From: Roseburia sp. 1XD42-34
GTDB taxonomy: Bacteria > Bacillota > Bacilli > Bacillales > Amphibacillaceae
Direction: 5' to 3'
NCBI RefSeq assembly: GCF_009917385.1
Contig: NZ_QWLJ01000009.1
Coordinates: 1 to 64,000 of the forward strand
DNA length: 64,000 bases
The position numbers were made by a program, and so were the translations under genes. Below are positions 1 to 9,208 of this stretch, piece by piece. Position 1 is the stretch's first letter. The number at the start of each line of letters is the position of its first letter. The notes beneath the pieces were generated by a model. The model searched no databases. It was not told the origin of the DNA and saw nothing but the letters and a program-made list of their open reading frames with translations.

Positions 1-76
1 TTGGTACAAGATATTTTCGCTTGACTTTGAAATAAAAAGTTTATGCAACGCTAGTGAGGAAATTATAAAATTTTCC

Positions 77-255
77 AAATGTGGATAAACTTACAAAGTT
101 ATTTAGCCACGTCCGGCTTCATCGCCCAGCAACTAGGCGACTTCACGAATCGCCCTCCGATAAGTCATCATTGGTTCGTGCCTCACCATGATTCCTTTAC
201 CTCAGTTGCTTCGTTCCACTCGCTACGTTGCTAAACGGGCGCTTGCGCCTTTGTA
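77..255 (+). repeat. Family 1 dispersed repeat, short form (copy 1a)
   Basis: This is one of six copies of a repeat whose core reads AGCCACGTCCGG, then CCCAGCAACTAGGCGAC, then TCGCCCTCCGATAAG, and which ends GGGCGCTTGCGCCTTTGT. Other copies lie at 24622, 33828, 36464, 51038 and 55299, all in this orientation. This copy is the short form: it lacks the roughly 70-nt internal block carrying GCCGACTAAAAACGGGCTTGCC that is seen at 24622, 33828 and 36464. Its last 59 bases are read on the minus strand as the 3' end of the ABC transporter gene at 197-2050. Bases 1-76 hold nothing recognisable. Confidence 0.85.
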
Positions 256-2050
256 CTTTATTTAACTGATAATACTGTCCTTTTAAAGCGATCAATTGTT
301 CATGACTGCCTTGTTCTATTATTTCCCCATGTTGTAGCATGATAATCCTATCCGCCTCTTGAATGGTATTGAGACGATGGGCAATAACGAAGCTTGTTCT
401 TCCCCTCATTAGACACTTTAAAGCATCCTGAATTTTTAACTCCGTTATGGTATCAATATTACTGGTCGCTTCATCTAGAATCAAGATTTTCGGTTTAGCT
501 AATAAAGCGCGCGCGATGGTAAGCAATTGTCTTTGTCCCTGACTAATTCCGCTGCCATCTTGATCTAACATAGTGTCATACCCATTTGGAAGCTGTTGAA
601 TAAATTCATGGGCGTTTGCATCCTTAGCTGCTTGGATAACTTCTTTATCAGTCGCTTCCAAGCGACCATACCTAATATTTTCACGTATCGTTGCTCGAAA
701 TAAAAAGGCGTCCTGTAAAACAAAGGCCATATGTTTTCTTAGACTCGACCGTTGAATGGATTTTAGTGGTATACCATCCAAATAAATTTCACCTTTATCA
801 TAATTATAAAATCTCGAGATTAAGTTAATGATTGTTGTTTTTCCTGCACCAGTATGACCAATAAGAGCAATGGTTTCTCCTGGTTTTGCTTCAAAGCTTA
901 TATCATGTAGAATATTACTATCCTCATAGCCGAAAGAAATGTGGTCGAAAACAATGTGTCCGTTTGTGTCATGGAGCTTTTGCGCAGTTTTCTCATCTGT
1001 TTCTTCCTGCTTCTCATCCATAACGCGAAATACGCGCTCTGCACCAGCTACTGCTGATAATAGAATATTAAACTGATTGGATAGTTCGTTTAAGGGACGT
1101 GTAAATTGCCTCGCATATTCCGTGAAAATAACAATAATCCCAACGGTTACGATATCGTAAATAGCTAGGATACCGCCTGCTAGTGCAATCAGACCGAAAC
1201 TAAGGAAATTGAGCATGTTCATCACTTTAGGAATAAATCCAGAAATGGTTAATGCCCAAAATCCTGCGTGATTCAATTGTTGATTACGTGTTTCAAATTC
1301 ATTCATGACACGCTTCTCTTGAGAAAAAGCTTTTACGATATGCTGTCCAGATACAATCTCTTCAACATACCCATTTACTTCACCTAAATTCTTTTGCTGC
1401 AGCTTATATAATGGTCCTGTTCGTTTTGTTATCCAGCGAATAGCAAAAAACATAATTGGTATAATAACCATCGTTATAGCTGTAAGTATTGGACTTAGGT
1501 AAAGCATGACACCAATCGTACCAGTTAATGTAAGGACGCTGGAAAATATTTGGATTACTGACTGGTTTAGCGTGTTATTTACATTATCAATATCGTTTGT
1601 AATTCTACTCATTAATTCTCCATGTTGCCGTTTATCAAAATAAGCAATTGGCAAGCGGTGAAATTGCTGAAATAAATCTTCTCTTAAAGCATAAACCGTA
1701 TTTTGTGCAATGCTAATCATCCAGTAGTTTTGCAGGAAAATGGATAAGGAGTGTAACAGGTAAATGACCGCGAGCCAGATTAATAATGTGACTAGCCCTG
1801 TAGTTTGCTTAGTGACAATAAAATCATCTACCGCCATGCCAATCATAAACGGGCCTAAAAGACCTAAGGCAGAGCTAGCAATCACCATTAAAATAACGAG
1901 CGTTAATTTTCCGTTTTCTTTCGCTAAGTAAGACCAAATGCGTTTAATTGTCCCCGCTGTATCTTGCGCACGCTTTTTCTTGTGAGCCGTTACCGATGAA
2001 ACGGGTATTTTTTCGTATTGAAAAGGCTGTTTTAGTTGTTTACTTAGCAT
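197..2050 (-). CDS. Multidrug ABC exporter, fused permease/ATPase, canonical-site subunit (YfiC/YheH-like)
   Basis: 617-residue half-transporter of the inner membrane, expected to pair with the product of 2040-3770 and export drugs or lipids using ATP. About six membrane segments lie at residues 48-330. The ATPase domain has Walker A GHTGAGKT near 398-405, Q-loop Q446, Walker B ILILDEATS near 522-530 with the catalytic Glu, and H-loop H558. The signature is abnormal (SGISQGQ instead of LSGGQ). Good Walker B and H-loop with a bad signature is the pattern of the BmrD/YheH partner in asymmetric heterodimers. The start is the ATG at 2050, behind AAGGAGG and overlapping the upstream gene by 11 nt; a longer frame exists but has no ribosome site. 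The last 17 or so residues (QRRKRPFSNV onward) are encoded by the family 1 repeat, so the native C-terminus has been replaced. Confidence 0.9.
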   Translation of the reverse strand: MLSKQLKQPFQYEKIPVSSVTAHKKKRAQDTAGTIKRIWSYLAKENGKLTLVILMVIASSALGLLGPFMIGMAVDDFIVTKQTTGLVTLLIWLAVIYLLHSLSIFLQNYWMISIAQNTVYALREDLFQQFHRLPIAYFDKRQHGELMSRITNDIDNVNNTLNQSVIQIFSSVLTLTGTIGVMLYLSPILTAITMVIIPIMFFAIRWITKRTGPLYKLQQKNLGEVNGYVEEIVSGQHIVKAFSQEKRVMNEFETRNQQLNHAGFWALTISGFIPKVMNMLNFLSFGLIALAGGILAIYDIVTVGIIVIFTEYARQFTRPLNELSNQFNILLSAVAGAERVFRVMDEKQEETDEKTAQKLHDTNGHIVFDHISFGYEDSNILHDISFEAKPGETIALIGHTGAGKTTIINLISRFYNYDKGEIYLDGIPLKSIQRSSLRKHMAFVLQDAFLFRATIRENIRYGRLEATDKEVIQAAKDANAHEFIQQLPNGYDTMLDQDGSGISQGQRQLLTIARALLAKPKILILDEATSNIDTITELKIQDALKCLMRGRTSFVIAHRLNTIQEADRIIMLQHGEIIEQGSHEQLIALKGQYYQLNKVQRRKRPFSNVASGTKQLR

Positions 2051-3770
2051 AAGAAACCTCCTTACTAAACTGGGATTCCACAATCCGCTGATAGAGCTTG
2101 GATGATTCAAGCAATGATTGGTGTGTCCCCAATGCTAAAATTTTCCCATTATCCAATAGGAGAATTCGGTCAGCGCGCATAGCCGTACTTATCTTCTGTG
2201 TAATGATTAATGTCGTACAATGATAGGTGTCGATAGCCTCTAGTAAATTCGCCTCTGTGGTTAAATCCAGTGCACTAGTACTATCATCCAGCATAAGGAT
2301 TTTCGGCTGTCGAATTAGGGCTCTGGCGATAGAAATCCGCTGTTTTTGACCTCCAGAAAGATTAACCCCTTTTTGACCGACTTTTGTTTCATACTGCTGT
2401 TCTAATTGCAAGATCGTTTCATGAATTTGCGCATCCTTTGCTGCTTGGATCATTTCTTTCAAAGTAGCTGAAGGTTTCCCCCAGGTAATATTCTCTTTAA
2501 TAGTACCTGTAAAAAGCAAAGGAGACTGCGGTACGTAGCCAATACTATCTCGGAGCCGATCTACAGAATAGGTTGTAATATCTTTGTTATCAATGGTAAT
2601 GGTGCCACTGCTTGCATCATATAAACGAGGAATTAATTGAAACAAAGACGTTTTTCCCGCACCAGTTGCTCCCATCACTGCGAGTTTTTCTCTGCTCTTT
2701 ACGTTAAAACTCACACCATGTAACACAGATTTATCATGCTCTGGGTACGTGAAATGAATCTGCTGGAAAGAAATTGCACCTTGATTAATAACTAAAGAAG
2801 TGTCAGCTGTCTTTGTACTTTCTATATCCGTCTCTATCCGAAGAATGTCGCTTACTCGCTTTGTGGAGGCCCGCATTCTTGAAAAAGCCATAATAATGAA
2901 TGTGAACATGGAAATGGACATGGATACTCTGAGTGCATAATTGATGATCGCAACGACATCTCCTACGTTCGTAGATCCGGCTGTAACTTGTGAATTACCA
3001 AACCAAATAATAAACAGTAGGCTTATATTCATCACAAAAAGTAAAACAGGCATGGAAGCTTCCACAAATTGAAATGTGGATCTTGTTTTATCTGCTAACG
3101 ACTGGTTTGCCTCTTTAAATCGCTCCTCTTCGTAATTTCTACGTGAGAACGCTTTGATTAACCGCATGCCACTTAGGTTTTCCTGCATCACTTGGTTTAG
3201 TTTATCCAAACTTTTTTGCACCTGATGAAATAATTTACTGGCAACCTTTAATACCCAGAGAACAAAAACAACCAATAAGGGAACGGAAATAAAAAAGATA
3301 AGCGCCAATTTAGCGTTTACAACAAACGCCATTGTCACACCACCAATAACAATTAGCGGTGCTTTAGACATAATTCTCAGCATCATATAGATGGTGTTTT
3401 GCATTTGCCGTATGTCATTGGTAAATCGAGTCATTAAAGCCGATGTTGGGTACTGATTCAACTGAGCAAATGAGAATGTCTGTATTTTCGCAAATAGCTT
3501 TTCACGAAGATCATAAGCAAATCCCCAGCTCACATGAGAAGCATAAAATGAGTTAACAATTCCAGCTATGAAAGCAATAAGAGCAAGTCCAATCATAATA
3601 CTACCCCACACTAAGATGGTCGATAAATCTTGATTCACCACACCCTCATTAATCATCTTCCCAAGCAGAAATGGAAGCAAAAGTTCAACTGCTAGCTCAA
3701 CTAGCATGAGCATAAAGGCTATACTTGCAGGCAGCTTATAAGGTTTTAAAAATGCTAAAACGGTCTTCAT
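2040..3770 (-). CDS. Multidrug ABC exporter, fused permease/ATPase, degenerate-site subunit (YfiB/YheI-like)
   Basis: 576-residue half-transporter and partner of the downstream subunit. Membrane segments occupy roughly residues 14-300. Walker A GATGAGKT is at 367-374 and a good LSGGQ at 471-475. However, the Walker B catalytic Glu is Asp (D496 in LMLDDSTS) and the H-loop His is Gln (ITQKIS). This is the known degenerate-site pattern of the BmrC/YheI-type subunit, which complements the canonical Walker B and H-loop of its neighbour: one hydrolysing site and one regulatory site are expected. The start is the ATG at 3770, preceded by GGAGGAGGTCACC. The frame is open for 38 codons further upstream, but a promoter at 3808-3837 lies inside that extension, which argues against it. 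First gene of a two-gene operon. Confidence 0.9.
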   Translation of the reverse strand: MKTVLAFLKPYKLPASIAFMLMLVELAVELLLPFLLGKMINEGVVNQDLSTILVWGSIMIGLALIAFIAGIVNSFYASHVSWGFAYDLREKLFAKIQTFSFAQLNQYPTSALMTRFTNDIRQMQNTIYMMLRIMSKAPLIVIGGVTMAFVVNAKLALIFFISVPLLVVFVLWVLKVASKLFHQVQKSLDKLNQVMQENLSGMRLIKAFSRRNYEEERFKEANQSLADKTRSTFQFVEASMPVLLFVMNISLLFIIWFGNSQVTAGSTNVGDVVAIINYALRVSMSISMFTFIIMAFSRMRASTKRVSDILRIETDIESTKTADTSLVINQGAISFQQIHFTYPEHDKSVLHGVSFNVKSREKLAVMGATGAGKTSLFQLIPRLYDASSGTITIDNKDITTYSVDRLRDSIGYVPQSPLLFTGTIKENITWGKPSATLKEMIQAAKDAQIHETILQLEQQYETKVGQKGVNLSGGQKQRISIARALIRQPKILMLDDSTSALDLTTEANLLEAIDTYHCTTLIITQKISTAMRADRILLLDNGKILALGTHQSLLESSKLYQRIVESQFSKEVSYAK

Positions 3771-3807
3771 GGTGACCTCCTCCCATGATGCTACACAATT
3801 TCTACCT

Positions 3808-3837
3808 ATTATAAATGGATTTGATGTATTTATCCAA
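3808..3837 (-). promoter_or_regulatory. Sigma-A-type promoter of the ABC exporter operon
   Basis: On the minus strand, TTGGAT, an 18-nt spacer and TATAAT lie about 40 nt upstream of the ATG at 3770. The spacing and a perfect -10 box support vegetative transcription of 3770-197. Confidence 0.6.
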
Positions 3838-3910
3838 TATCCTAATTTAGTGAATGAATAGTTGTTTAGTGTAAAAGAAATCAATCATAGATGTAGTCCA
3901 CTACTACACT

Positions 3911-4040
3911 TTGTCCTACATATAAGGTACCGCAAAACAGATAGTACGAAGAAGTTTATGTCTAGTTAGCGAGTGGCGTCTAAATGCTCGATTCGTTTTG
4001 GGTAGGCAGATGCTGTTCAAGAGGTTCAAGTAGAAAGAGC
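3911..4040 (+). repeat. Family 2 dispersed repeat, very diverged copy (2I)
   Basis: The string CCTACATATAAGGTACCGCAA, the GTCTAGTTAGCGAGTGGCG arm and CTAAATGCTCGATTCG follow the order of landmarks in better family 2 copies (for example 6459-6623 and 41893-42066). Similarity is patchy and the ends are unclear. The rest of the gap 3838-4294 is A+T-rich leader for the permease gene with no gene that I can support. Confidence 0.4.
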
Positions 4041-4294
4041 ATTCTTCTTTTTCAAGGATCAGAAAAACCTCAGAAGCGGGCGTCGCACGTAGAAAACATT
4101 ATTGTTTTTCAAAAAAGCCTGAGATTTTTAGCTTGTAAACCTTCTTTTCTATAGAGAAAGACTCCTCCTGAATAAATTCCCTCTTTATTTGTATATTATT
4201 TTGCTATCAGGGAAAAATTTTTCTAAAGATATTGGAACTACTACAATTCCTATGAAGGGTTTAAATAAACAAATAAAGAATTTGGAGAGAAAAT

Positions 4295-5353
4295 ATGACT
4301 ATACTTCAAGAGATACAGAAGACGTTTACAGATATGAACATCGTTAGTGCGATTTCTTCTACATTGGTTATCATCTTATTAGGTTTTTTCTGTCGCAAAA
4401 GAAATATATTTAATGATCAAGTTGGAAAAATATTATCTAGAGTAGTTCTTACAGTTGCTTTACCTGCACTAGCATTCAATGCATTTATGAAAGACATTGA
4501 TGCAGAATCTCTAGCAGAAGGAATAGAGGTCCTGATATGGGGGATAGCCATATACATTATTTTAATTATTGTAACTAAGCCGATGTATTTAAAGTTTAAA
4601 GAAGATCGCCAAGACACGTTACGTGTGCTAACGATATTTGGATCCACTACGTTTTTTGGAATTCCTATTGTCGGTGCTATTTATGGAGCAGAAGGTATAT
4701 TGTATGCTTCTATTTTTAATATCGGATATCGTATTTTCCTATACTCCTATGGATATATCAAAATGAGTGGTCTTAAAATGGAAGCTGGAAATTTGAAGGA
4801 AATGTTTTTAAATCCAATTGTGATTGCTACGTTTTTAGGGTTATTTATTTGGATTTTCCAAGGATATTTACCACAGGTTAGTGTGGTAGCGGAAGATGGA
4901 ACGACCTCAGAGGTTGCATTTTTACGTATTGATCAAACGGTTCCATGGTTATTCCAGCCAATGACGTATTTGGCGCAACTTGCTTCTCCACTTGCTTGGC
5001 TTGCCATTGGAGCAACTTTAGGCTCCGTTAGGCTCAAAACGGCGATAACAGATCGCACATCCTTATTTTACAGTTTTAATAAAGTGGTTATTGTTCCCAT
5101 ATTGAATATCGTTATTCTCGCTATATTGGCATTAACCAATATTTTAGTTATCGGTGATGTTTCCTTAGGCACGATCGTAATTATGATGGCTACACCAACA
5201 GCGACTGTAGCAGCTGCTTATGCAATCAGCTTCGATAGAGATGCCTTATTAGCTTCTAATGCATCTTTACTTTCAACGATAGCAGCAGTCATTTTCATTC
5301 CTATATGGATCGTTGTCATTAATTTAATAGCCGCTACAGCAATATTCGGATGA
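4295..5353 (+). CDS. AEC-family permease (malate/hydroxyacid carrier type), copy 1
   Basis: 352-residue polytopic membrane protein with about ten hydrophobic segments, of the auxin-efflux-carrier (AEC) family whose bacterial members move malate, citrate or related organic acids. The start is an ATG with TTGGAGAGA 8 nt upstream. It is followed after 24 nt by a D-2-hydroxyacid dehydrogenase. The two genes recur as a second pair at 6921-9096, and this protein is closely similar along its whole length to the copy at 6921. A CitA/CitB-type sensor-regulator pair lies next door, which fits a carboxylate substrate. The actual substrate (malate, lactate, or a branched or aromatic hydroxyacid) cannot be read from sequence. 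Confidence 0.85.
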   Translation: MTILQEIQKTFTDMNIVSAISSTLVIILLGFFCRKRNIFNDQVGKILSRVVLTVALPALAFNAFMKDIDAESLAEGIEVLIWGIAIYIILIIVTKPMYLKFKEDRQDTLRVLTIFGSTTFFGIPIVGAIYGAEGILYASIFNIGYRIFLYSYGYIKMSGLKMEAGNLKEMFLNPIVIATFLGLFIWIFQGYLPQVSVVAEDGTTSEVAFLRIDQTVPWLFQPMTYLAQLASPLAWLAIGATLGSVRLKTAITDRTSLFYSFNKVVIVPILNIVILAILALTNILVIGDVSLGTIVIMMATPTATVAAAYAISFDRDALLASNASLLSTIAAVIFIPIWIVVINLIAATAIFG

Positions 5354-5377
5354 ACAAACAGGAAGGAGAGATAAAGG

Positions 5378-6388
5378 GTGACTTTAAAAATAGCGTGTTA
5401 CGGTGTTCGAGAAAATGAAATTCCATTTTTTCATAATCTAAATAAATATAACTTTCAGCTATATTTATTGGAGCCGTTGCTGTCTCATGAAAATATAGAA
5501 ACGGCTGACGGAGTGGATGCAATTTTGTTAAGAGCCAATTGTGTTGCTGATAGGCAGAATATGAGGAAACTATATGAATATGGAGTTAAATATGTATTTA
5601 CTCGCACAGTTGGCTACAATCATATTGATTTACAAGCGGCTAAAGATTACAACATGTACGTAGCAAGGGTTCCATCTTACTCGCCGAATGCTATTGCGGA
5701 ATTAGCGTTAACTTTAGCTATGTCTTTATTACGACATACAGCCTATACAACATCGAAAACGGCACAAAAGGATTTTAGAGTAGATCCAGTAATGTTCAGT
5801 AAAGAAATACGAAACTGTAAGGTGGGGATTATTGGTACAGGGAAAATCGGGCTAACAGAAGCAAAATTGTTCAAAGGTCTAGGTGCAACGGTGCTTGGAT
5901 ATGATATATATCAAAGTGAAGAGGCAAAACAAGTCGTTACCTTTAAGGAATTAGACCATTTGCTAAGAGAAAGTGATGTTGTCAGCTTACATGTTCCTTA
6001 TTTTCCAGAACAAAATGAAAAAATGGTAAACGAATCATTTATCTCTAAGATGAAGGATGGAGCTTTACTGATCAATACCGCTAGGGGAGAACTGCAAGAC
6101 AATGAAGCAATTTTGAAAGCTTTGCAAACAAATAAATTAGCGGGATTTGCAACGGATGTTTTTGCAAATGAAAAAGAGATATTTTTCCAAAAGTTTTCTA
6201 ACGAGGAAAAGCTTGATCCAATTGTAAAGGCGTTAATTGAATTATATCCAAGAGTGCTTATTACGCCTCATATAGGATCCAATACTGATGAGGCATTAAA
6301 AAATATGCTTGAGACCAGCTTTAAAAATTTTTACGATACATTAACAAAAGGAAGTACACCAAATGCTGTATCGTTACCAAACAAATAA
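5378..6388 (+). CDS. D-2-hydroxyacid dehydrogenase (D-lactate dehydrogenase family), copy 1
   Basis: 336-residue NAD-dependent dehydrogenase interconverting a 2-oxoacid and the D-2-hydroxyacid in the cytoplasm. The NAD-binding motif GTGKIG is at 153-158 with an acidic residue (D175) at the end of the following strand, which favours NAD over NADP. The catalytic triad of the family is present: R236 (TARGE), E265 (ANEKE) and H298 (TPHIGS). The start is a GTG at 5378 with GGAAGGAGAG upstream. It forms an operon with the permease in front and is closed by a terminator at 6400-6442. The family includes D-lactate, D-2-hydroxyisocaproate and phenyllactate dehydrogenases; the substrate is not resolved. 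Confidence 0.88.
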   Translation: MTLKIACYGVRENEIPFFHNLNKYNFQLYLLEPLLSHENIETADGVDAILLRANCVADRQNMRKLYEYGVKYVFTRTVGYNHIDLQAAKDYNMYVARVPSYSPNAIAELALTLAMSLLRHTAYTTSKTAQKDFRVDPVMFSKEIRNCKVGIIGTGKIGLTEAKLFKGLGATVLGYDIYQSEEAKQVVTFKELDHLLRESDVVSLHVPYFPEQNEKMVNESFISKMKDGALLINTARGELQDNEAILKALQTNKLAGFATDVFANEKEIFFQKFSNEEKLDPIVKALIELYPRVLITPHIGSNTDEALKNMLETSFKNFYDTLTKGSTPNAVSLPNK

Positions 6389-6399
6389 TATACAGAAGA

Positions 6400-6442
6400 C
6401 GAGGTGAAGAACTGCACTCACCTCGTTATTTTGCCTTTGTTT
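6400..6442 (+). terminator. Rho-independent terminator of the first permease/dehydrogenase pair
   Basis: CGAGGTGA (6400-6407) pairs with TCACCTCG (6418-6425), followed by a T-rich run ending in TTTTTT. Confidence 0.8.
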
Positions 6443-6458
6443 TTTAAAATCATGTTAC

Positions 6459-6623
6459 TTTTATCCCGTATATAAGGTGCTGTAAGATTGCGACTTCAGG
6501 TGTGGGAATCTGTATTGAGCGGAAGAGAACAGCACCTAAATGCCCTATTTTGTTAAGAGGTCTTTAGGTCATACTATTACAGTACTACCAAGCTCTGGGG
6601 AATAAATGAAAACTTCACTTTAT
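6459..6623 (+). repeat. Family 2 dispersed repeat (copy 2A)
   Basis: Well-preserved copy. It begins TTTATCCCGTATATAAGG and contains the arm GGTGCTGTA that pairs with AACAGCACC. It continues CTAAATGCCCTATTT, TTTAGGTCATAC and ACAGTACTA, and ends ACTTCACTTTA. It separates the two permease/dehydrogenase cassettes. The rest of the gap to 6920 is A+T-rich and presumably holds the promoter of the second cassette, but I see no convincing -35/-10 pair. Confidence 0.85.
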
Positions 6624-6920
6624 CGTCTTAGTTTATATGATGCTAAACAGGAGATTTTACTGGTTATTGCATATTCTTTGAATTGCTTATAGGACGATTT
6701 ATAGTTAATTTGCTGCGAAAGGTTTATGCATGGGAAATTTCACTTTACACAAAAATTTGCTCAATATTTCACTTACTTAAATTACATAAGTTAGTTTAGT
6801 TAGATTATATTCTTAAATTGACGGCATTGTACTATTATAAACATGTAAGAATTAGCCGGCTTAATTTTCTGTAACACAACATGTGAATAAATTCACAAAA
6901 GGAACTTGGAGGAAAAGAAA

Positions 6921-7979
6921 ATGAAAATTCTAGAAGTCATGCAAACAACGTTTACAGATATGAATATTATTAGTGCTATTACATCAACAATGTTCATTAT
7001 TTTATTAGGATATTATTGCCGGAAAAAAGGTATCTTCAGCGACCAAGTGGGAAAAATGCTATCAAGAGTGGTTTTATCTGTAGCGTTACCGGCTCTTGCG
7101 TTAAAAGCATTTATGAATGATATTGACCAAGAATCACTAGCGGAAGGTATGGGCATTTTAATTTGGGGGATTGCCATTTATATTATTTTAATTATTGTAA
7201 CGAAGCCAATGTATGCCAAGTTTAAAGGCGATAAAGAAGATACATTACGTGTTCTAACTATTTTTGGTTCCACAACGTTCTTCGGTATTCCAATTGTTGG
7301 TGCTATATATGGGGCTGAAGGTGTACTATATGCTTCCATCTTTAATATTGGTTATCGCATTTTTTTATACTCTTACGGTTATATCAAAATGAGTGGATTA
7401 AAAATGGAAGCTAAGAACTTGAAAGAAATGTTTTTAAATCCGATTGTTATTGCTACATTTGTAGGTTTGTTTATCTGGGTATTCCAAGATTCTTTACCAC
7501 AAATGACTGTTGTAGCAGCAGATGGAACGACTTCATCCGTAGCATTCTTAAGAATTGATCAAACTGCACCATGGTTATTCAAACCAATGACATATTTAGC
7601 CGGCTTAGCATCACCTTTAGCATGGTTAGCAATCGGATCTACTTTAGGATCGATTGATTTTAAAACGGCAATTACGGATCGTACGTCCATTGTGTATAGT
7701 GCAAACAAGGTTATTTTAGTTCCAATTCTTAACATTGTCGTTTTAGCTATTCTTTCACTTACCGGAATTTTAACTATGAGTGCGGTGTCTGTAGGAACAA
7801 TAGTCATTATGATGGCTGCACCGACTGCAACAGTAGCAGCTGCATATGCAATTAGCTTTGATAAAGACGCATTGCTCGCTTCTAATGCATCTTTATTGTC
7901 AACAATCAGCGCCGTGGTGATGATCCCGATATGGATTATTGTGATCAATATGATTACATCCACAAATCTTTTTGGTTAA
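6921..7979 (+). CDS. AEC-family permease, copy 2
   Basis: 352 residues, exactly the length of the copy at 4295, and near-identical in long stretches such as the segment around TKPMY and the GSTTFFGIPIV region. Same fold and probable organic-acid substrate. The start is the ATG at 6921 behind TTGGAGG; an upstream in-frame TTG at 6906 lies on the ribosome site itself and is rejected. Differences are concentrated in the loop near residues 190-205 and in scattered membrane positions, so the duplication is not recent at the DNA level. Followed by its dehydrogenase partner at 8071 after a 91-nt gap, wider than the 24 nt in the first pair. Confidence 0.85.
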   Translation: MKILEVMQTTFTDMNIISAITSTMFIILLGYYCRKKGIFSDQVGKMLSRVVLSVALPALALKAFMNDIDQESLAEGMGILIWGIAIYIILIIVTKPMYAKFKGDKEDTLRVLTIFGSTTFFGIPIVGAIYGAEGVLYASIFNIGYRIFLYSYGYIKMSGLKMEAKNLKEMFLNPIVIATFVGLFIWVFQDSLPQMTVVAADGTTSSVAFLRIDQTAPWLFKPMTYLAGLASPLAWLAIGSTLGSIDFKTAITDRTSIVYSANKVILVPILNIVVLAILSLTGILTMSAVSVGTIVIMMAAPTATVAAAYAISFDKDALLASNASLLSTISAVVMIPIWIIVINMITSTNLFG

Positions 7980-8070
7980 GGAAATAAAAATAAAACAAAA
8001 CTTAAAGAAAAGTTAAATATGATAATTTATATCTGAGGATTCTTAATTTTCGATAAAGGGGAGAGTAATA

Positions 8071-9096
8071 ATGACAATTAAAGTCGCTTGTTATGGAGTA
8101 AGAGAAAATGAAGTTCCATTTTTTAATAAGTTAAATAAATACAATTTTGAGTTAACATTGATTGAAGAATTATTAACACATGATAATATTGAGACTGCCA
8201 AAGAAATGGATGCTGTATTATTACGTGGAAATTGTGTGGCGGATCGAAAGAATATTCAAGAAATGCATAAATATGGTGTCAAATATTTATTTACGAGAAC
8301 GGTTGGCTATAACCATATTGATTTACAAGCAGCAGCTGATTTTGATATGTATGTAGCACGAGTACCTTCATACTCACCAAATGCTATTGCTGAGTTAGCA
8401 TTAACACTTGCCATGTCTTTACTTCGGCACACTGCCTATACGACCGCCAAAACAGCGAACAAAGACTTTACAGTGGATGGAGTAATGTTTAGCAAAGAAA
8501 TCCGAAATTGTAAGGTAGGAATTGTCGGTACAGGTAAAATCGGCTTAACGGAAGCAAAACTTTTTAAAGGTCTTGGTGCAGAGGTACTTGGTTATGATGT
8601 GTATCAAAGTGAAGAAGCTAAACAAACCGTTACCTTTATGAAACTAGATGATCTATTAAGAGAAAGTGATATTGTTAGCTTACATGTTCCTTATTTTCCA
8701 GGTAAAAATGATAAAATGGTTAACGAAGAATTCATTGCAAAAATGAAAGATGGAGCTATTTTCATTAATACAGCTAGAGGAGAGCTCCAAGATAATGAGG
8801 CAATACTGAAGGCGCTTCGCACGCGCAAATTAGAAGGTTTCGGGACAGATGTATTTGCTAATGAAAAAGACATATTTTTCCAACAATTTAATGATGGGAA
8901 AAAGCTGGACCCTACTGTACAAGCTTTAGTGGATTTATACCCGCGTGTGCTTATAACGCCACATATTGGCTCAAATACAGATGAGGCCCTAACGAATATG
9001 ATTGAGACAAGCTTTGAAAATTTTTACGACACTATTACCAAAGGCAGTACGTCAAATGTTGTAGAATTACCTGACAAAAGCCAAGCAGTTTCGTAA
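8071..9096 (+). CDS. D-2-hydroxyacid dehydrogenase, copy 2
   Basis: 341-residue paralogue of the enzyme at 5378, with the same GTGKIG cofactor motif and the Arg (TARGE), Glu (ANEKD) and His (TPHIGS) catalytic residues. The start is an ATG with AAAGGGGAGA upstream. It probably catalyses the same reaction on the same or a closely related substrate. Second gene of the duplicated cassette, ended by the hairpin at 9118-9158 that also faces the convergent regulator operon. Confidence 0.88.
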   Translation: MTIKVACYGVRENEVPFFNKLNKYNFELTLIEELLTHDNIETAKEMDAVLLRGNCVADRKNIQEMHKYGVKYLFTRTVGYNHIDLQAAADFDMYVARVPSYSPNAIAELALTLAMSLLRHTAYTTAKTANKDFTVDGVMFSKEIRNCKVGIVGTGKIGLTEAKLFKGLGAEVLGYDVYQSEEAKQTVTFMKLDDLLRESDIVSLHVPYFPGKNDKMVNEEFIAKMKDGAIFINTARGELQDNEAILKALRTRKLEGFGTDVFANEKDIFFQQFNDGKKLDPTVQALVDLYPRVLITPHIGSNTDEALTNMIETSFENFYDTITKGSTSNVVELPDKSQAVS

Positions 9097-9117
9097 ATGA
9101 CCCACAGAAATAAATTT

Positions 9118-9158
9118 AGCACCTTCTAAGTTACTCTCGGAAGGTGCTTGCTTTTTGT
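9118..9158 (+). terminator. Terminator between convergent cassette and regulator operons
   Basis: AGCACCTTC (9118-9126) pairs with GAAGGTGCT (9140-9148), then CTTTTT. On the opposite strand the stem is followed by AAATTTATTT, so it may also work weakly for the minus-strand regulator genes. Confidence 0.8.
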
Positions 9159-9208
9159 TGCAATGATATAACGGTATGCAGGGAGGCTGAATGTTGTTAA
9201 GGAAGGGA

